Positions 43,573 through 55,241 of a stretch of 64,000 nt of DNA are shown here, piece after piece. The notes beneath the pieces were generated by a model. That model saw only the letters and a list, made by a program, of their open reading frames with translations, was not told where the DNA came from and made no database searches. The stretch spans positions 2,108,001 to 2,172,000 of the forward strand of contig NZ_CP045643.1 of the NCBI RefSeq assembly GCF_009498275.1. The letters run 5' to 3'. The position numbers were made by a program, and so were the translations under genes. Each line of letters opens with the position of its first letter. Positions within the stretch are counted from its first letter, which is position 1. The DNA is from Streptomyces fagopyri. Its GTDB lineage: Bacteria; Actinomycetota; Actinomycetes; Streptomycetales; Streptomycetaceae.

Positions 43573-45488
43573 GGAAACGCGACCCGAAGATCTACCGACG
43601 GCTCACGCGTCCGCTGGTGCGGGACAGCCGTGACGAGCCCTTCCGGCCGGCCACCTGGGACGAGGCCCTGAGCCGCACGGCGGCCGGGCTGCGCGCGGCC
43701 CGCGGGGCGTTCGGCCTGTTCTCCTGCGCCCGCGCGACCAACGAGATGAACTACGTGGCCCAGAAGTTCGCGCGGGTCGTCATGGGCACCAACAACGTCG
43801 ACTCCTGCAACCGCACGTGTCACGCCCCGAGCGTCGCCGGTCTCTCGGCGGCCTTCGGCTCGGGCGGCGGGACCTCCTCGTACGCGGAGGTCGAGGAGAC
43901 CGACCTCGTGGTGATGTGGGGCTCCAACGCCCGCTTCGCGCACCCCATCTTCTTCCAGCACGTGCTGAGGGGGATCAGGAACGGCGCCCGGATGTACGCG
44001 GTCGACCCGCGCCGCACCTCGACGGCCGAGTGGGCGGAGGGCTGGCTCGGGCTGAACGTCGGCACCGACATCCCGATGGCACACGCGATCGGCCGCGAGA
44101 TCATCCGCGCGGGCCTCGCCAACCACGCCTTCATCCGGCGGGCGACCACCGGGTTCGAGGAGTACCGACGGCTCGTCGAACCCTGGACGCTCTCCCTCGC
44201 GGAGAAGGTGACCGGCGTACCGGCCTCCGCCATAAGGGAGTTGGCCCACGCGTACGCCCGCGCCGAACGCGCCCAGCTGTGCTGGACGCTCGGCATCACC
44301 GAACACCACAACGGCACCGACAACGTGCGCGCGCTGATCAATCTGTCCCTGCTGACCGGCCACGTGGGCCGCCACGGCTCCGGGCTGCAGCCGCTGCGCG
44401 GCCAGAACAACGTGCAGGGCGGTGGCGACATGGGCGCCATCCCCAACCGGCTCCCCGGCTTCCAGGACATCCTCGACCCGGACGCGCGGACGAAGTTCGA
44501 GTCCGCCTGGGACACCGTCATCGAGCCGCACTACGGACTGAACCTGACGGAGATGTTCGAGGCGATGGAGGAGGGCACGCTCAAGGCGGTGTACTGCATC
44601 GGGGAGAACCCGGCGCAGTCGGAGGCCGACAGCGAGCAGGCGGTCCGGCGGCTCGGCGCCCTCGACTTCCTCGTCGTCCAGGACATCTTCCTCACCAGGA
44701 CGGCCGAACTCGCCGACGTGGTGCTGCCCGCGACCGCCGGATGGGCGGAGACCGAGGGCACCACCACCAACAGCGAGCGGCGTGTCCAGCGGGTGCGCGC
44801 GGCGGTGACCCCGCCCGGCGAGGCCCGCGAGGACATCGACATCCTCCGGGACCTCGCCGCGCGCCTCGGGCACGAGTGGAAGTACACCGGTTCCGAGGCC
44901 GTCTGGGACGAACTGCGCTCGCTCTCCCCGGACCACTACGGAATGACGTACGCGCGTCTGGAGGAGGAGCAGGGCATCCAGTGGCCCTGCCCGGACCCTC
45001 ATCGACTCGAACCGACCTATCTGCACGGCCGGTTGTGGGCCGACGACCCCGCCGAACGCGGCCGGCGCGCACCCTTCGGGCTCGTCCGGCACGACCCGCC
45101 GGTGGACCTCACGGACGAGACGTACCCGATCCGTCTCACCACCGGGCGGCGCCTCGACTCCTACAACACCGGTGTGCAGAGCGGCGGTTTCGCCTCCCCG
45201 CTGCGGCGCGGCGAGTACGTCGAGCTGTGCCCGGAGGACGCGGAGCGCTACGGCGTCGTGGTGGGCGAGGAGGTCCAGGTCTCCTCGCGCCGCGGCTCCG
45301 TACGGGCGCCCGTGTGGATCGACACCGCGCTGCGCCCCGGACTCGCGTTCATGACGATGCACTTCCCGGACGACGTGGACACCAACCGGCTGACGATCGA
45401 GGCGAACTGTCCGATCGCGGGGACCGCCGAGTTCAAGGCGTCGGCGATCCGGATCGACAGACTGCCGGTCGCGACCGTGGGGAGCTGA
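43569..45488 (+). CDS. formate dehydrogenase alpha, catalytic (molybdopterin) part only
   Basis: 639 residues, ATGA-coupled to the preceding gene. Oxidises formate to CO2 at a Mo/W bis-MGD centre. Seen: TNNVDSCNRTCHAPSVAGLS, where Cys84 replaces the selenocysteine of E. coli FdhF and His85 follows, DLVVMWGSNARFAHP, LRGQNNVQGGGDMGAIPN, YCIGENPAQSEAD and a C-terminal MGD-binding domain (RLTTGRRLDSYNTGVQSGGF). It starts at RKRDPKIYRRLTRPLVRDSR, just after the point where the N-terminal [4Fe-4S] domain of normal subunits ends. That domain is encoded separately at 47317-48177. Confidence 0.9.
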   Translation: MRKRDPKIYRRLTRPLVRDSRDEPFRPATWDEALSRTAAGLRAARGAFGLFSCARATNEMNYVAQKFARVVMGTNNVDSCNRTCHAPSVAGLSAAFGSGGGTSSYAEVEETDLVVMWGSNARFAHPIFFQHVLRGIRNGARMYAVDPRRTSTAEWAEGWLGLNVGTDIPMAHAIGREIIRAGLANHAFIRRATTGFEEYRRLVEPWTLSLAEKVTGVPASAIRELAHAYARAERAQLCWTLGITEHHNGTDNVRALINLSLLTGHVGRHGSGLQPLRGQNNVQGGGDMGAIPNRLPGFQDILDPDARTKFESAWDTVIEPHYGLNLTEMFEAMEEGTLKAVYCIGENPAQSEADSEQAVRRLGALDFLVVQDIFLTRTAELADVVLPATAGWAETEGTTTNSERRVQRVRAAVTPPGEAREDIDILRDLAARLGHEWKYTGSEAVWDELRSLSPDHYGMTYARLEEEQGIQWPCPDPHRLEPTYLHGRLWADDPAERGRRAPFGLVRHDPPVDLTDETYPIRLTTGRRLDSYNTGVQSGGFASPLRRGEYVELCPEDAERYGVVVGEEVQVSSRRGSVRAPVWIDTALRPGLAFMTMHFPDDVDTNRLTIEANCPIAGTAEFKASAIRIDRLPVATVGS

Positions 45489-45496
45489 GGCGGGAC

Positions 45497-47316
<1,820 letters not shown>

Positions 47317-47320
<4 letters not shown>

Positions 47321-48177
47321 CCGCGATACCGCTCGGGACTCCCCGCCGGCTGCTCGAATTCACCCTTGACGGTGAACCGGTGCGCGCGCCGGAGGGGTCG
47401 ACCGTGCTCGACGCCTGCCGTTCCGCGGGCAAGGACGTCCCCACCCTGTGCCAGGGCGACACGCTCACCCCGAAGAACGCCTGCCGGGTCTGTGTCGTCG
47501 AGGTCGAGGGCGCCCGCACCCTCGTTGCGGCCTGCTCGCGCGAGGCGGAGGAGGGGATGCGGGTGCGGACGGACACGGAGCGCGCCCGCCACAGCCGCCG
47601 GATCGTCCTCGAACTGCTCGCCTCCTCGGTGGATCTCTCGACCACTCCGCGGGTGGCGGAGTGGATCGAGGAGTACGGGGCCGAGCCGGACCGGTTCGGC
47701 CCCGATGCCGCCCGCGTCGACGAGGAACCCCGGATCGACAACACCCTGTACGTGCGCGACTACGGTAAGTGCATCCTCTGCTACAAGTGCGTGGACGCCT
47801 GTGGCGGCCAGTGGCAGAACTCCTTCGCGATCTCGGTCTCCGGACGCGGTTTCGACGCCCGGATCGCCGTGGAGCACGATGCCCCGCTGACCGACTCGGC
47901 CTGCGTGTACTGCGGGAACTGCATCGAGGTGTGCCCGACGGGCGCGCTCTCCTTCAGGTCCGAGTTCGACATGCGGGAGGCGGGTACGTGGGACGAGTCG
48001 GCGCAGACGGCGACGACCACGGTGTGCGCCTACTGCGGTGTGGGCTGCAACCTCACGCTGCACGTGCAGGACAATGAGATCGTCAAGGTCACCTCTCCGC
48101 ACGACAACCCGGTGACCCACGGCAATCTCTGCATCAAGGGCCGTTTCGGCTACCAGCACGTACAGAACCGGGACTGA
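47317..48177 (+). CDS. formate dehydrogenase Fe-S subunit (detached N-terminus of alpha)
   Basis: 286 residues. A [2Fe-2S] domain (Cys45, 56, 59, 73), two [4Fe-4S] ferredoxin sites (Cys152/155/158/162 and 196/199/202/206), then the molybdopterin-oxidoreductase [4Fe-4S] domain (Cys237/240/244/272; CAYCGVGCNLTLHV ... LCIKGRFGYQ). In ordinary FdhA/FdsA this sequence continues directly into the catalytic chain; here it stops at HVQNRD and the rest is encoded two genes upstream. The His-Cys3 cluster usual between the first two parts is not recognisable: ARHSRRIVLELLASSVDLST lacks the cysteines. It wires the Mo centre to the diaphorase. Confidence 0.9.
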
Positions 48178-48184
48178 TCAGGAC

Positions 48185-49042
48185 ATGGGACGAGTCACGG
48201 AACGACGCAAGGTGATCCGCATCCGGGACGGGGCCGAGAGCACCCGCCCCGACACGCTGGTCGCCGAGGAACCCCTGGAGATCCGCCTCAACGGCAAGGC
48301 ACTCGCCATCACCATGCGCACCCCGGGCGACGACTTCGCGCTCGCGGCGGGCTTCCTGGTCAGCGAGGGGGTCCTCGGCAGGGCGGACGAACTGCAGAGC
48401 ATCGTCTACTGCGCGGGAGCGACGGTGGACGGCTCGAACACGTACAACGTCGTGGACGTACGGACGGCGCCCGGCGTCGTCATGCCCGACATCACCCTCG
48501 AACGCAACGTCTACACGACGTCGTCCTGCGGTCTGTGCGGCAAGGCGAGCCTGGACGCGGTCCGTACGACGGCGCGCTGGACCATCGACGACGGTGACGA
48601 CGCTCCCCCGGTCCGGCTGGAGCCCGCACTCCTCGCCGTCCTCCCCGACCGGCTGCGTGCGGCGCAGCGGGTCTTCGACCGGACCGGGGGTCTGCACGCC
48701 GCTGCGCTGTTCACCGAGGACGGCGAGCTCCTCGACGTACGCGAGGACGTGGGCCGGCACAACGCGGTCGACAAGCTGGTCGGGCGTGCTCTGCAGGACG
48801 GCGGGCTGCCGCTCTCCCGGACCGTCCTGCTGGTGTCGGGGCGGGCCTCGTTCGAGCTGGCGCAGAAGGCCGTCATGGCGGGCATCCCGGTGCTGGCGGC
48901 GGTCTCGGCCCCGTCGTCCCTGGCCGTGGACCTCGCCGCCGAGTCGGGCCTGACGCTGGTCGGCTTCCTGCGCGGCGCCTCCATGAACGTGTACGCGGGC
49001 GAGCACCGCATCGCCCTGCGGGCCGCGGCCGCCCAGGGCTGA
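48185..49042 (+). CDS. fdhD: formate dehydrogenase accessory sulfurtransferase FdhD
   Basis: 285 residues, seven bases after the previous stop. FdhD transfers sulfur from a cysteine desulfurase to the Mo cofactor of formate dehydrogenase. Seen: TLVAEEPLEIRLNGKALAIT, PGDDFALAAGFLVSEGVL, the essential loop TTSSCGLCGKASL (CxxC), and ALFTEDGELLDVREDVGRHN followed by AVDKLVG. Last gene of the operon, confirming that the unusual split enzyme is meant to be active. Confidence 0.95.
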   Translation: MGRVTERRKVIRIRDGAESTRPDTLVAEEPLEIRLNGKALAITMRTPGDDFALAAGFLVSEGVLGRADELQSIVYCAGATVDGSNTYNVVDVRTAPGVVMPDITLERNVYTTSSCGLCGKASLDAVRTTARWTIDDGDDAPPVRLEPALLAVLPDRLRAAQRVFDRTGGLHAAALFTEDGELLDVREDVGRHNAVDKLVGRALQDGGLPLSRTVLLVSGRASFELAQKAVMAGIPVLAAVSAPSSLAVDLAAESGLTLVGFLRGASMNVYAGEHRIALRAAAAQG

Positions 49043-49187
49043 CCGGCTCCCCGCGACACGGCGGCGGGGCCCCGACCGGCGGGGAGCGCCCCCTGCGCCG
49101 AAGGGGTCCCGCTGTGTCCTGTCCGGGCCCGGTCCGCCACGGCGGGGCCCGGCCGGTACGCGTGGTGCCGGGGTCCGCGCCCCTCAC

Positions 49188-49730
49188 TCACCCGGCGCCG
49201 AAGCCCACCTGCCCGACGGTGACGACGGTGCCCAGCCGGGGGAAGTCGAGGCGGACGGAGGCCTCGTGCTCGGCGGCGGTGAGGGCGGCCATCGCGTCCT
49301 CGGCGAAGACCAGGTCGTAGCCGAGGTCTCCGGCGGCGCGGGCGGTGGACTCGACCCCCAGATTGGTGGCGATCCCGCCGAACACCAGCGTGGAGACGCC
49401 GTGTTCCCGCAGCCGCGCGTCGAGGCCGGTGCCCTGGAATCCGCCGATCGACCGCTTGACGATCTCCAGGTCGCCCCGCGCGGCGAGTCCGGCGACCAGG
49501 CCGCTGCCGGGCGGCTGTTCGGCCACCCCCGGCCGTTCGACCCGGACCAGGACGACGAGCGCGCCCGCCTTGCGGAAGACGGTCGCCAGCTCCTCGGCGG
49601 CCGAGAGGACTGCGGTGCCGTCGCGGGGTTCCACGGGCAGCCCGACGATACGGTCCATCAGATCCACGAGCACCAGGGCGGTGCGCGCGGGATCGAGGGC
49701 GAGACGGGGTGCGGTTTCGGGTGCGGTCAT
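49188..49730 (-). CDS. isochorismatase-like hydrolase lacking the catalytic Cys
   Basis: 180 residues. Family fold: ALVLVDLMDRIVGLPVEPRD with Asp23, EIVKRSIGGFQGTGLD with the Lys, and GIATNLGVESTARAAGDLGY. The last motif normally reads TNxCVESTA; Gly occupies the Cys site, so amidase-type chemistry is unlikely and a vinyl-ether hydrolase (isochorismatase-like) or non-enzymatic role is more plausible. It ends the formate dehydrogenase region on the opposite strand. Confidence 0.82.
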   Translation of the reverse strand: MTAPETAPRLALDPARTALVLVDLMDRIVGLPVEPRDGTAVLSAAEELATVFRKAGALVVLVRVERPGVAEQPPGSGLVAGLAARGDLEIVKRSIGGFQGTGLDARLREHGVSTLVFGGIATNLGVESTARAAGDLGYDLVFAEDAMAALTAAEHEASVRLDFPRLGTVVTVGQVGFGAG

Positions 49731-50054
49731 GACGGAACGTTAGCCGTCCCTGGCCGTCCGTACCGGAAATCCGGATCAACGAACCCGTGAACTGATCCCG
49801 TTCGGCCCACGTCGCGGGGGTCCGCGGTGCGGCCCGCCTCGCACGCCCGCACGCCCGGACCGTACGGCGGGCAGCCGGCGGACCGTACGGGACGAGCCCC
49901 ATAAATCTGGCGTGAACACGACCGGTACATGGTCCTTGTGGGGTGCCTGAGGGCCCAAGTAGCGTCTGTGGCCCCCACATCGGACGTCGGATGTCGGATG
50001 TCCGATCTCCGGAATCATCCGGGTCGCCCAGACGCATGAAGGGCAGGTCGCACC
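49731..50054. other. divergent promoter gap before the sialidase gene
   Basis: 324 bp without a gene. An inverted repeat ATCGGAC ... GTCCGAT (49979-49985 and 50000-50006) around a GTCGGATGTCGGAT direct repeat lies 49-76 bp before the sialidase start and may be its operator. No further feature seen. Confidence 0.45.
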
Positions 50055-51944
50055 ATGCCGTCAAGCCTCCGCGCACGTCTGAGATCCACCGCGGCGGCCG
50101 TTCTCACGGCCGCCCTCACCGCGGCCGCGCTGATCGCGCTGCCCGGCCCGGCCGGAGCCCAACCGGGTTCCGCGCCGCCCGAGTTCGAACAACAGGTCCT
50201 CTTCAGGGCTTCCCAGGATCCCGGCTACGCGTGCTTCCGCATCCCGGCCGTCGTACGGACCCCGAGGGGCACGCTGCTGGCGTTCGCCGAGGGACGGGTC
50301 CACGACTGCGGCGACGCGGGCGACGTGGACATCGTCGTCAAACGGTCGGCGGACGGCGGCCGCAGTTGGGGCCCGCTCCAGGTCGTGAACGAGGGCGCGG
50401 GCGACACGCACGGCAATCCGGCACCCGTCGTGGACCGCGAGACCGGCCGCGTGGTGCTGGCGGAGACGTACAACACGGGCCGTACGGACGGCCGCGGTTG
50501 CGACGTCCCCTGCGATCGCACCCCACATCTGCAGTACAGCGACGACGACGGTCTCACCTGGTCCGCGCCACGGGACCTGAGCGACGAGATCCTCCCGCCG
50601 GACTGGAACTCCTGGTACGCCACCGGGCCCGTGCACGGCATCCAGCTGACCCGCGGCCGGCACACCGGACGCCTCGTCTTCGGCGTCAACACCGAGACCT
50701 GGGACGGCAGTCGGGTCACCGCCAACAACGCCGCGCTCATCACCAGCGACGACGGCGGCGACCACTGGAGGATCGGCGCGACCGACTCCTGGCCGGTCGC
50801 CGCCGACGGCACCTTCCGGCAGAAGCCGTCCGAGCTGACGCTCACCCAGCGCGCCGACGGCGCCGTCCTGGTCAGCGGGCGCGAGCAGGACGGCACCGAT
50901 CTCGGCCATCGGACCCAGACCGTCAGCCGTGACGGCGGCGACACCTTCACCGCCCCCTTCCGCGACCTCCCGGACCTGTACGCACCCCAGGTCCAGGGCT
51001 CCGTCCTGCGCCTGGACGACCGGATCCTGCTGGCCTGTCCCGGCGATCCCGACCGGCGCAGGACCATGATGATCCGCTCCTCCTACGACGGCGGCCGCAC
51101 CTGGGACAGCATGGACCGCGGCACCGTCGTCACCACGGACTGGTCCGGCTACTCGGACCTGGCCCGGATCGACGGCGGCACCGTGGGCCTGCTGTACGAG
51201 GGCGGCGCCGTCGACGCGCGCGACGAGATCCGCTTCGCCCGATTCACCGAGAGCCGGCTCACGCCGCGCCGCGGACCGGACCCGACGACGGCCGACCTCG
51301 CCCCGCACACCGCACGGGCCGCGGTGCTCGGCGGCGCCCACGGGACGGAGGGCGTCCTGGGCGGCGCCCTGGAGTTCGACGGCGCCGACGACGCCGTACG
51401 CCTGCCGTACCAGGACCGCCTGCCGCTCGGCAGCAAGGACTTCACGGCGTCCCTGTGGTTCCGCTACACGGCCACGACCGGGGAGCAGCCGCTGCTGTGG
51501 ATGGGCGGGATCGGCACGACGCAGCCGCAGGTGTGGATGCGCGCCGAGCCCGCGTCCGACCGGATCACCGCGCTGATCACCACCCGCGACGGCGCGACGG
51601 CCCCGGCCACCGCGTCGGTACGCGTGCCGGGCGCCCGCAACGACGGCCGGTGGCACCATCTCGTGCTGCGCCGCGACCGGGGCGCCGGGCTGCTCACGGT
51701 CTTCGTGGACGGTACGTCGGTGAGCACCGCGGACGTGCCCGGATCGGTCAGCCTCAACTCGCCGTTCGGAGTGCATGTGGGGCAACGAATGGACAGCCGG
51801 GCCTACTTCACCGGCGCGATCGACGAGGTCCGGGTATACGACCGGGCGTTGAGCGACGCGGAACTGTCCGTCGCGCCGAGCCGGAAGGTGACCCGGGACA
51901 CCGTTCTGTATCTGCCCATGGACGATGTGCGGGGCGGCCGCTGA
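50055..51944 (+). CDS. secreted exo-alpha-sialidase with LamG-type C-terminal domain
   Basis: 629 residues. Signal peptide of about 35 residues (RARLRSTAAAVLTAALTAAA ... PGPAGAQ). Six-bladed sialidase domain: YACFRIPAVV (FRIP motif; Arg binds the sialic acid carboxylate), Asp boxes SADGGRSW, SDDDGLTW, SDDGGDHW, SRDGGDTF and SYDGGRTW, with Glu/Arg/Tyr candidates further on. Residues ~420-605 are a concanavalin-like (LamG) carbohydrate-binding fold (GALEFDGADDAVRLPYQDRL ... AIDEVRVYDRALSDAEL). Releases terminal sialic acids outside the cell. Monocistronic. Confidence 0.92.
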   Translation: MPSSLRARLRSTAAAVLTAALTAAALIALPGPAGAQPGSAPPEFEQQVLFRASQDPGYACFRIPAVVRTPRGTLLAFAEGRVHDCGDAGDVDIVVKRSADGGRSWGPLQVVNEGAGDTHGNPAPVVDRETGRVVLAETYNTGRTDGRGCDVPCDRTPHLQYSDDDGLTWSAPRDLSDEILPPDWNSWYATGPVHGIQLTRGRHTGRLVFGVNTETWDGSRVTANNAALITSDDGGDHWRIGATDSWPVAADGTFRQKPSELTLTQRADGAVLVSGREQDGTDLGHRTQTVSRDGGDTFTAPFRDLPDLYAPQVQGSVLRLDDRILLACPGDPDRRRTMMIRSSYDGGRTWDSMDRGTVVTTDWSGYSDLARIDGGTVGLLYEGGAVDARDEIRFARFTESRLTPRRGPDPTTADLAPHTARAAVLGGAHGTEGVLGGALEFDGADDAVRLPYQDRLPLGSKDFTASLWFRYTATTGEQPLLWMGGIGTTQPQVWMRAEPASDRITALITTRDGATAPATASVRVPGARNDGRWHHLVLRRDRGAGLLTVFVDGTSVSTADVPGSVSLNSPFGVHVGQRMDSRAYFTGAIDEVRVYDRALSDAELSVAPSRKVTRDTVLYLPMDDVRGGR

Positions 51945-52080
51945 CGCCCCGCCCGCACCACGACGACGACGGGGCCCAGGTCCGTACACGGCGTCCCGCT
52001 CGCCGCCCTCCCCCGCACGACGGGGAGGCCGGCGGCGCGTGCACGGCCGTACATACCGGTCCCGGCGGATACGGCCGGGT

Positions 52081-52120
52081 GCAGCCGGGTGCAGCCGGGT
52101 GCAGCCGGGTGCAGCCGGGT
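52081..52120. repeat. four perfect 10-bp repeats
   Basis: GCAGCCGGGT four times in a row, with decayed copies either side, in the 235-bp gap where the sialidase and symporter genes converge. Confidence 0.85.
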
Positions 52121-52179
52121 CCGGCACCCGCGGCCGGGCACGACGGGACACGGCCGGGCCCGGATCGCACGGATGGCGC

Positions 52180-53262
52180 TCAGTCGGAACGTCGCGCCGT
52201 ACCGACCGCGGTTCGCGGGCCGGCGCCCGGGGTCCGATCCGTGGCGGGCCGTCCCGCCGGGGCGTCCCCGGCGTCCCCGGCTGCCTCGATCGCCTCGGGA
52301 TCGCGGGCACGGCGTTTGGCGATCACCGCGCACACCATCAGCTGCATCTGGTGGAAGAGCATCAGCGGCAGCACGGCGAGCGAGGCGTGCGCGCCGAACA
52401 GCACGCTGGCCATCGGGAGCCCGGAGGCGAGGGACTTCTTCGACCCGGCGAACTGGATCGCGATCCGGTCGCCCCGGCCGAACCCCAGCGCCTTCCCGCC
52501 GTACCAGGTCAGCGCCAGCATCACCGCGAGCAGCAGGGCCTCGACGAGCAGCAGCCCGGCCAGCCGGACCACGCTGACCTGGTGCCAGATGCCCTGCACC
52601 ATGCCCTCGCTGAACGCGGTGTAGACGACCAGCAGGATCGAGCCGCGGTCGACGTACCCGAGGACCTTCTTGTGCCGTGTGATGAATCCGCCGATCCAGC
52701 GCCGCAGCAGTTGTCCGGCGAGGAACGGCACCAGCAGTTGCAGCACGATCTTGACCAGTGAGTCCGCGGAGAACCCACCGCCGCTGCTGCCTAGCAGCAC
52801 CGCCGCGAGCAGCGGAGTGACGACGATGCCCGCGAGGGAGGAGAACGATCCGGCGCAGATCGCGGCGGGCACGTTGCCGCGGGCGATGGAGGTGAAGGCG
52901 ATCGACGACTGGATCGTCGAGGGGACGAGCGTCAGGAAGAGCAGGCCGGTGTAGAGGTCGTGCGTCAGGAACACCGGTTCGAGTCCGCGGGCGGCGAGGC
53001 CGAGCAGCGGGAAGACGACGAAGGTGCAGGCCAGCACCGTGACGTGGAGCCGCCAGTGCCTGAGCCCGTCCAGTGCCTCCCGGGTGGAGAGCCGGGCGCC
53101 GTACAGGAAGAAGAGGAAGGCGATCGCCGCCGTCGACGCGCCCGAGGCGACATCGGCGCCCACGTCCCGTGCCGGGAGGAGAGCCGCGAGGCCCACCGTC
53201 CCGAGCAGCAGCAGGATGTAGGGGTCGATCGGCATCCAACTCGGCCACTGCAGGCGTTTCAC
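52180..53262 (-). CDS. bile acid:sodium symporter-family protein
   Basis: 360 residues with about ten hydrophobic segments: YILLLLGTVGLAALLPARDV, AAIAFLFFLYGARLSTREAL, LLFLTLVPSTIQSSIAFTSI and QFAGSKKSLASGLPMASVLF. The VPSTIQSS and AGSKKSLASG stretches are conserved in the SBF-like (YfeH) branch. It probably imports or exports an organic anion with Na+ or H+. A Pro/Arg-rich cytosolic tail (about 45 residues) follows. Divergent from a LysR regulator 135 bp away, which likely controls it. Confidence 0.88.
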   Translation of the reverse strand: MKRLQWPSWMPIDPYILLLLGTVGLAALLPARDVGADVASGASTAAIAFLFFLYGARLSTREALDGLRHWRLHVTVLACTFVVFPLLGLAARGLEPVFLTHDLYTGLLFLTLVPSTIQSSIAFTSIARGNVPAAICAGSFSSLAGIVVTPLLAAVLLGSSGGGFSADSLVKIVLQLLVPFLAGQLLRRWIGGFITRHKKVLGYVDRGSILLVVYTAFSEGMVQGIWHQVSVVRLAGLLLVEALLLAVMLALTWYGGKALGFGRGDRIAIQFAGSKKSLASGLPMASVLFGAHASLAVLPLMLFHQMQLMVCAVIAKRRARDPEAIEAAGDAGDAPAGRPATDRTPGAGPRTAVGTARRSD

Positions 53263-53397
53263 GGTGCTCCACTGCTCGCTTGTCGTAGATCGTCCGCCGA
53301 GGCGGGTCGTGCCCTCTCCATCGTCCTCCCCGTCTCCGTGATCGGGAATCCGTCATACGGCTCTGACTGACATCATGATCCGCGATAGCCTGAAGGC

Positions 53398-54300
53398 ATG
53401 TACGACCCGTCCCAGCTGCGTACCTTCCTCGCGGTGGCCCAAACCCTGAGCTTCACCCAGGCCGCCAGGCGGCTGGGGCTGCGCCAGTCGACGGTCAGCC
53501 AGCACGTGCGCCGGCTGGAGGACGCCGCCGGACGGCAGCTGTTCTCGCGTGACACGCACTCCGTGGAGCTCACCGTGGACGGCGAGGCGATGCTGGGCTT
53601 CGCGCGCCGCATCCTGGAGGTGCACGAACAGGCGACCGCGTTCTTCACGGGCAACCGGCTGCGCGGCCGCCTCCGCTTCGGCGCCTCGGAGGACTTCGTG
53701 CTGACCCGGCTGCCGGAGATCCTGGAGGGTTTCCGCTACGACCATCCCGAAGTGGATCTGGAGCTGACGGTCGAGCTGTCGGGCACGCTGCACGAGCAGC
53801 TCGCGGCGGGCCGACTCGACCTGGTGCTGGCCAAGCGGCGGCCCGAGGATCCGCGCGGCGAGCTGGTCCGGCACGACCGCCTGGTCTGGATCGGCGCGGA
53901 ACGCCTGCGCCTGGACCCCGACCGCCCGGTCCCACTGATCGTCTACCCGCCCCCGGGCATCACCCGCGCCCTGGCCCTGGAGGCGCTGGAGCGCCAGGGC
54001 CGGTCCTGGCGCATCGCCTGCACCAGCGGCAGCCTGAACGCCCTGGTCGCGGCGGCCCGCGCGGGCCTCGGTGTGATGGCCCACTCCCGGGGGCTCGTAC
54101 CGCCCGGTCTGGTCCCGGTCCCGGAACGGGCGGGCCTGCCGGAGCTCGGCGAGGTCGACTTCGTCCTGGTGCACGGGAAGCGTCAGGCGTCCGCGCAGGA
54201 GGCGGCGGACGCGCTGGCGGCGGCGATCCTGGGCGGTGGTGACCGGCTGCACCGGGGACAGCCGGGGCCCCGGGGCCGCCCGCTGCCGGCACCGGGCTGA
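53398..54300 (+). CDS. LysR-family transcriptional regulator
   Basis: 300 residues, GAAGG before ATG. Winged HTH at the N-terminus (QLRTFLAVAQTLSFTQAARR, LGLRQSTVSQHVRRLEDAAG) and a periplasmic-binding-like effector domain (RLRFGASEDFVLTRLPEILE, PEVDLELTVELSGTLHEQLA, LDLVLAKRRPEDPRGELVRH). It probably controls the divergent symporter gene. An ATCATGAT palindrome at 53372-53379, 18 bp before its start, is a candidate operator or promoter element. The ligand is unknown. Confidence 0.9.
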   Translation: MYDPSQLRTFLAVAQTLSFTQAARRLGLRQSTVSQHVRRLEDAAGRQLFSRDTHSVELTVDGEAMLGFARRILEVHEQATAFFTGNRLRGRLRFGASEDFVLTRLPEILEGFRYDHPEVDLELTVELSGTLHEQLAAGRLDLVLAKRRPEDPRGELVRHDRLVWIGAERLRLDPDRPVPLIVYPPPGITRALALEALERQGRSWRIACTSGSLNALVAAARAGLGVMAHSRGLVPPGLVPVPERAGLPELGEVDFVLVHGKRQASAQEAADALAAAILGGGDRLHRGQPGPRGRPLPAPG

Positions 54301-54368
54301 CTCCACCGTCGTCCCCCGTCATTCGCCGTCATTCGCCCTCACGCCCGCGCATCGGCAGGATGGGGGCC

Positions 54369-54902
54369 ATGAGCGAGATCCACACCCCCCGTCTTCTCCT
54401 GCGCCGCTGGCTGGACGACGACCTTGTCCCCCTGTCCGAGATCCACGCCGACCCCGAGGTGATGCGGTGGATCGGCGACGGCACGACCCGCTCCCTGGAG
54501 GAGACCGCCGAGGACATCGAGGCGTGGGAGGAGGAGTGGGACGAGGAGGGCTTCGGGATCTTCGCCGTCGAACTCCTGGGCTCCGGGGAGCTGGCCGGAG
54601 CGGTCGGTCTGTACCTGGCCGACACCCCGCCCGGGATCGCGGGCGAGGTGGCGATCGGCTGGCGGCTCGGGCGGGCGTTCTGGGGGCAGGGGTACGCGTC
54701 GGAGGCGGCCCACGGTGCGCTGGAGTTCGCCCTGCAGGACCGGGGGCTCGACCGGGTCGTCGCCGTGTGCCGGACCGGGGACACCGCCTCCACGAACGTA
54801 CTGGGCAAGCTCGACATGCGGCCCGAGGGCACCGCGCAGGACCCTGCCCACGGGTACGACCTGCGGATCTTCGGGATCGACCTGACGGAGTTCCAGGGGT
54901 AG
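54369..54902 (+). CDS. GNAT-family N-acetyltransferase (RimJ/RimL-like)
   Basis: 177 residues from the second ATG (AGGA eight bases before); the first, three codons earlier, has poor spacing. TPRLLLRRWLDDDLVPLSEI, GWRLGRAFWGQGYASEAAHG (the acetyl-CoA loop), and VVAVCRTGDTASTNVLGKLD, typical of the RimJ/RimL group that acetylates N-termini or small amines. Substrate unknown. No neighbour link. Confidence 0.88.
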   Translation: MSEIHTPRLLLRRWLDDDLVPLSEIHADPEVMRWIGDGTTRSLEETAEDIEAWEEEWDEEGFGIFAVELLGSGELAGAVGLYLADTPPGIAGEVAIGWRLGRAFWGQGYASEAAHGALEFALQDRGLDRVVAVCRTGDTASTNVLGKLDMRPEGTAQDPAHGYDLRIFGIDLTEFQG

Positions 54903-55241
54903 GCACCCTCGGGGATGCCCGCTCGGCGTCGCCGGCATTCCGCACGGTGCCGGGGTCTCCGTCGCCGGACACGCGGTCGCACGACGCGGTGCGCGAGTCG
55001 GGCGAATCCGGCACCCGGCGCACTGTCGCCGGGCACTGTCGGGTCGTACAGATTCCGTGGAGATTACGGGATCGAAACCTACGGAGCCGTAAGGGATTCT
55101 GTCCGTCCCTTCCCCATGTGCGGGCATTTCCGTGACTGACCTGTGCGGACGCCGCGTGCGCCCCGCTCCGGCGCCCCTCCCGTCCGGCTTTCCGGTGGGG
55201 TAGCTTTCACGGCGCTGTGCGGAGCGCCACTAGGAGCGGGA
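54903..55241. other. gap before the acyl-CoA synthetase, no gene
   Basis: 339 bp. The middle (about 55040-55085) is AT-richer and may hold the promoter; no clear repeat, terminator or operator was recognised. Confidence 0.45.

Noticed and set aside
43817..44521. Frames on both strands through the formate dehydrogenase alpha gene, including a fused plus-strand frame reaching 47320
   Set aside because: The continuous frame merely joins out-of-frame alpha-gene DNA to the true NuoE-NuoF gene; the latter begins at 45497 with its own ribosome site.
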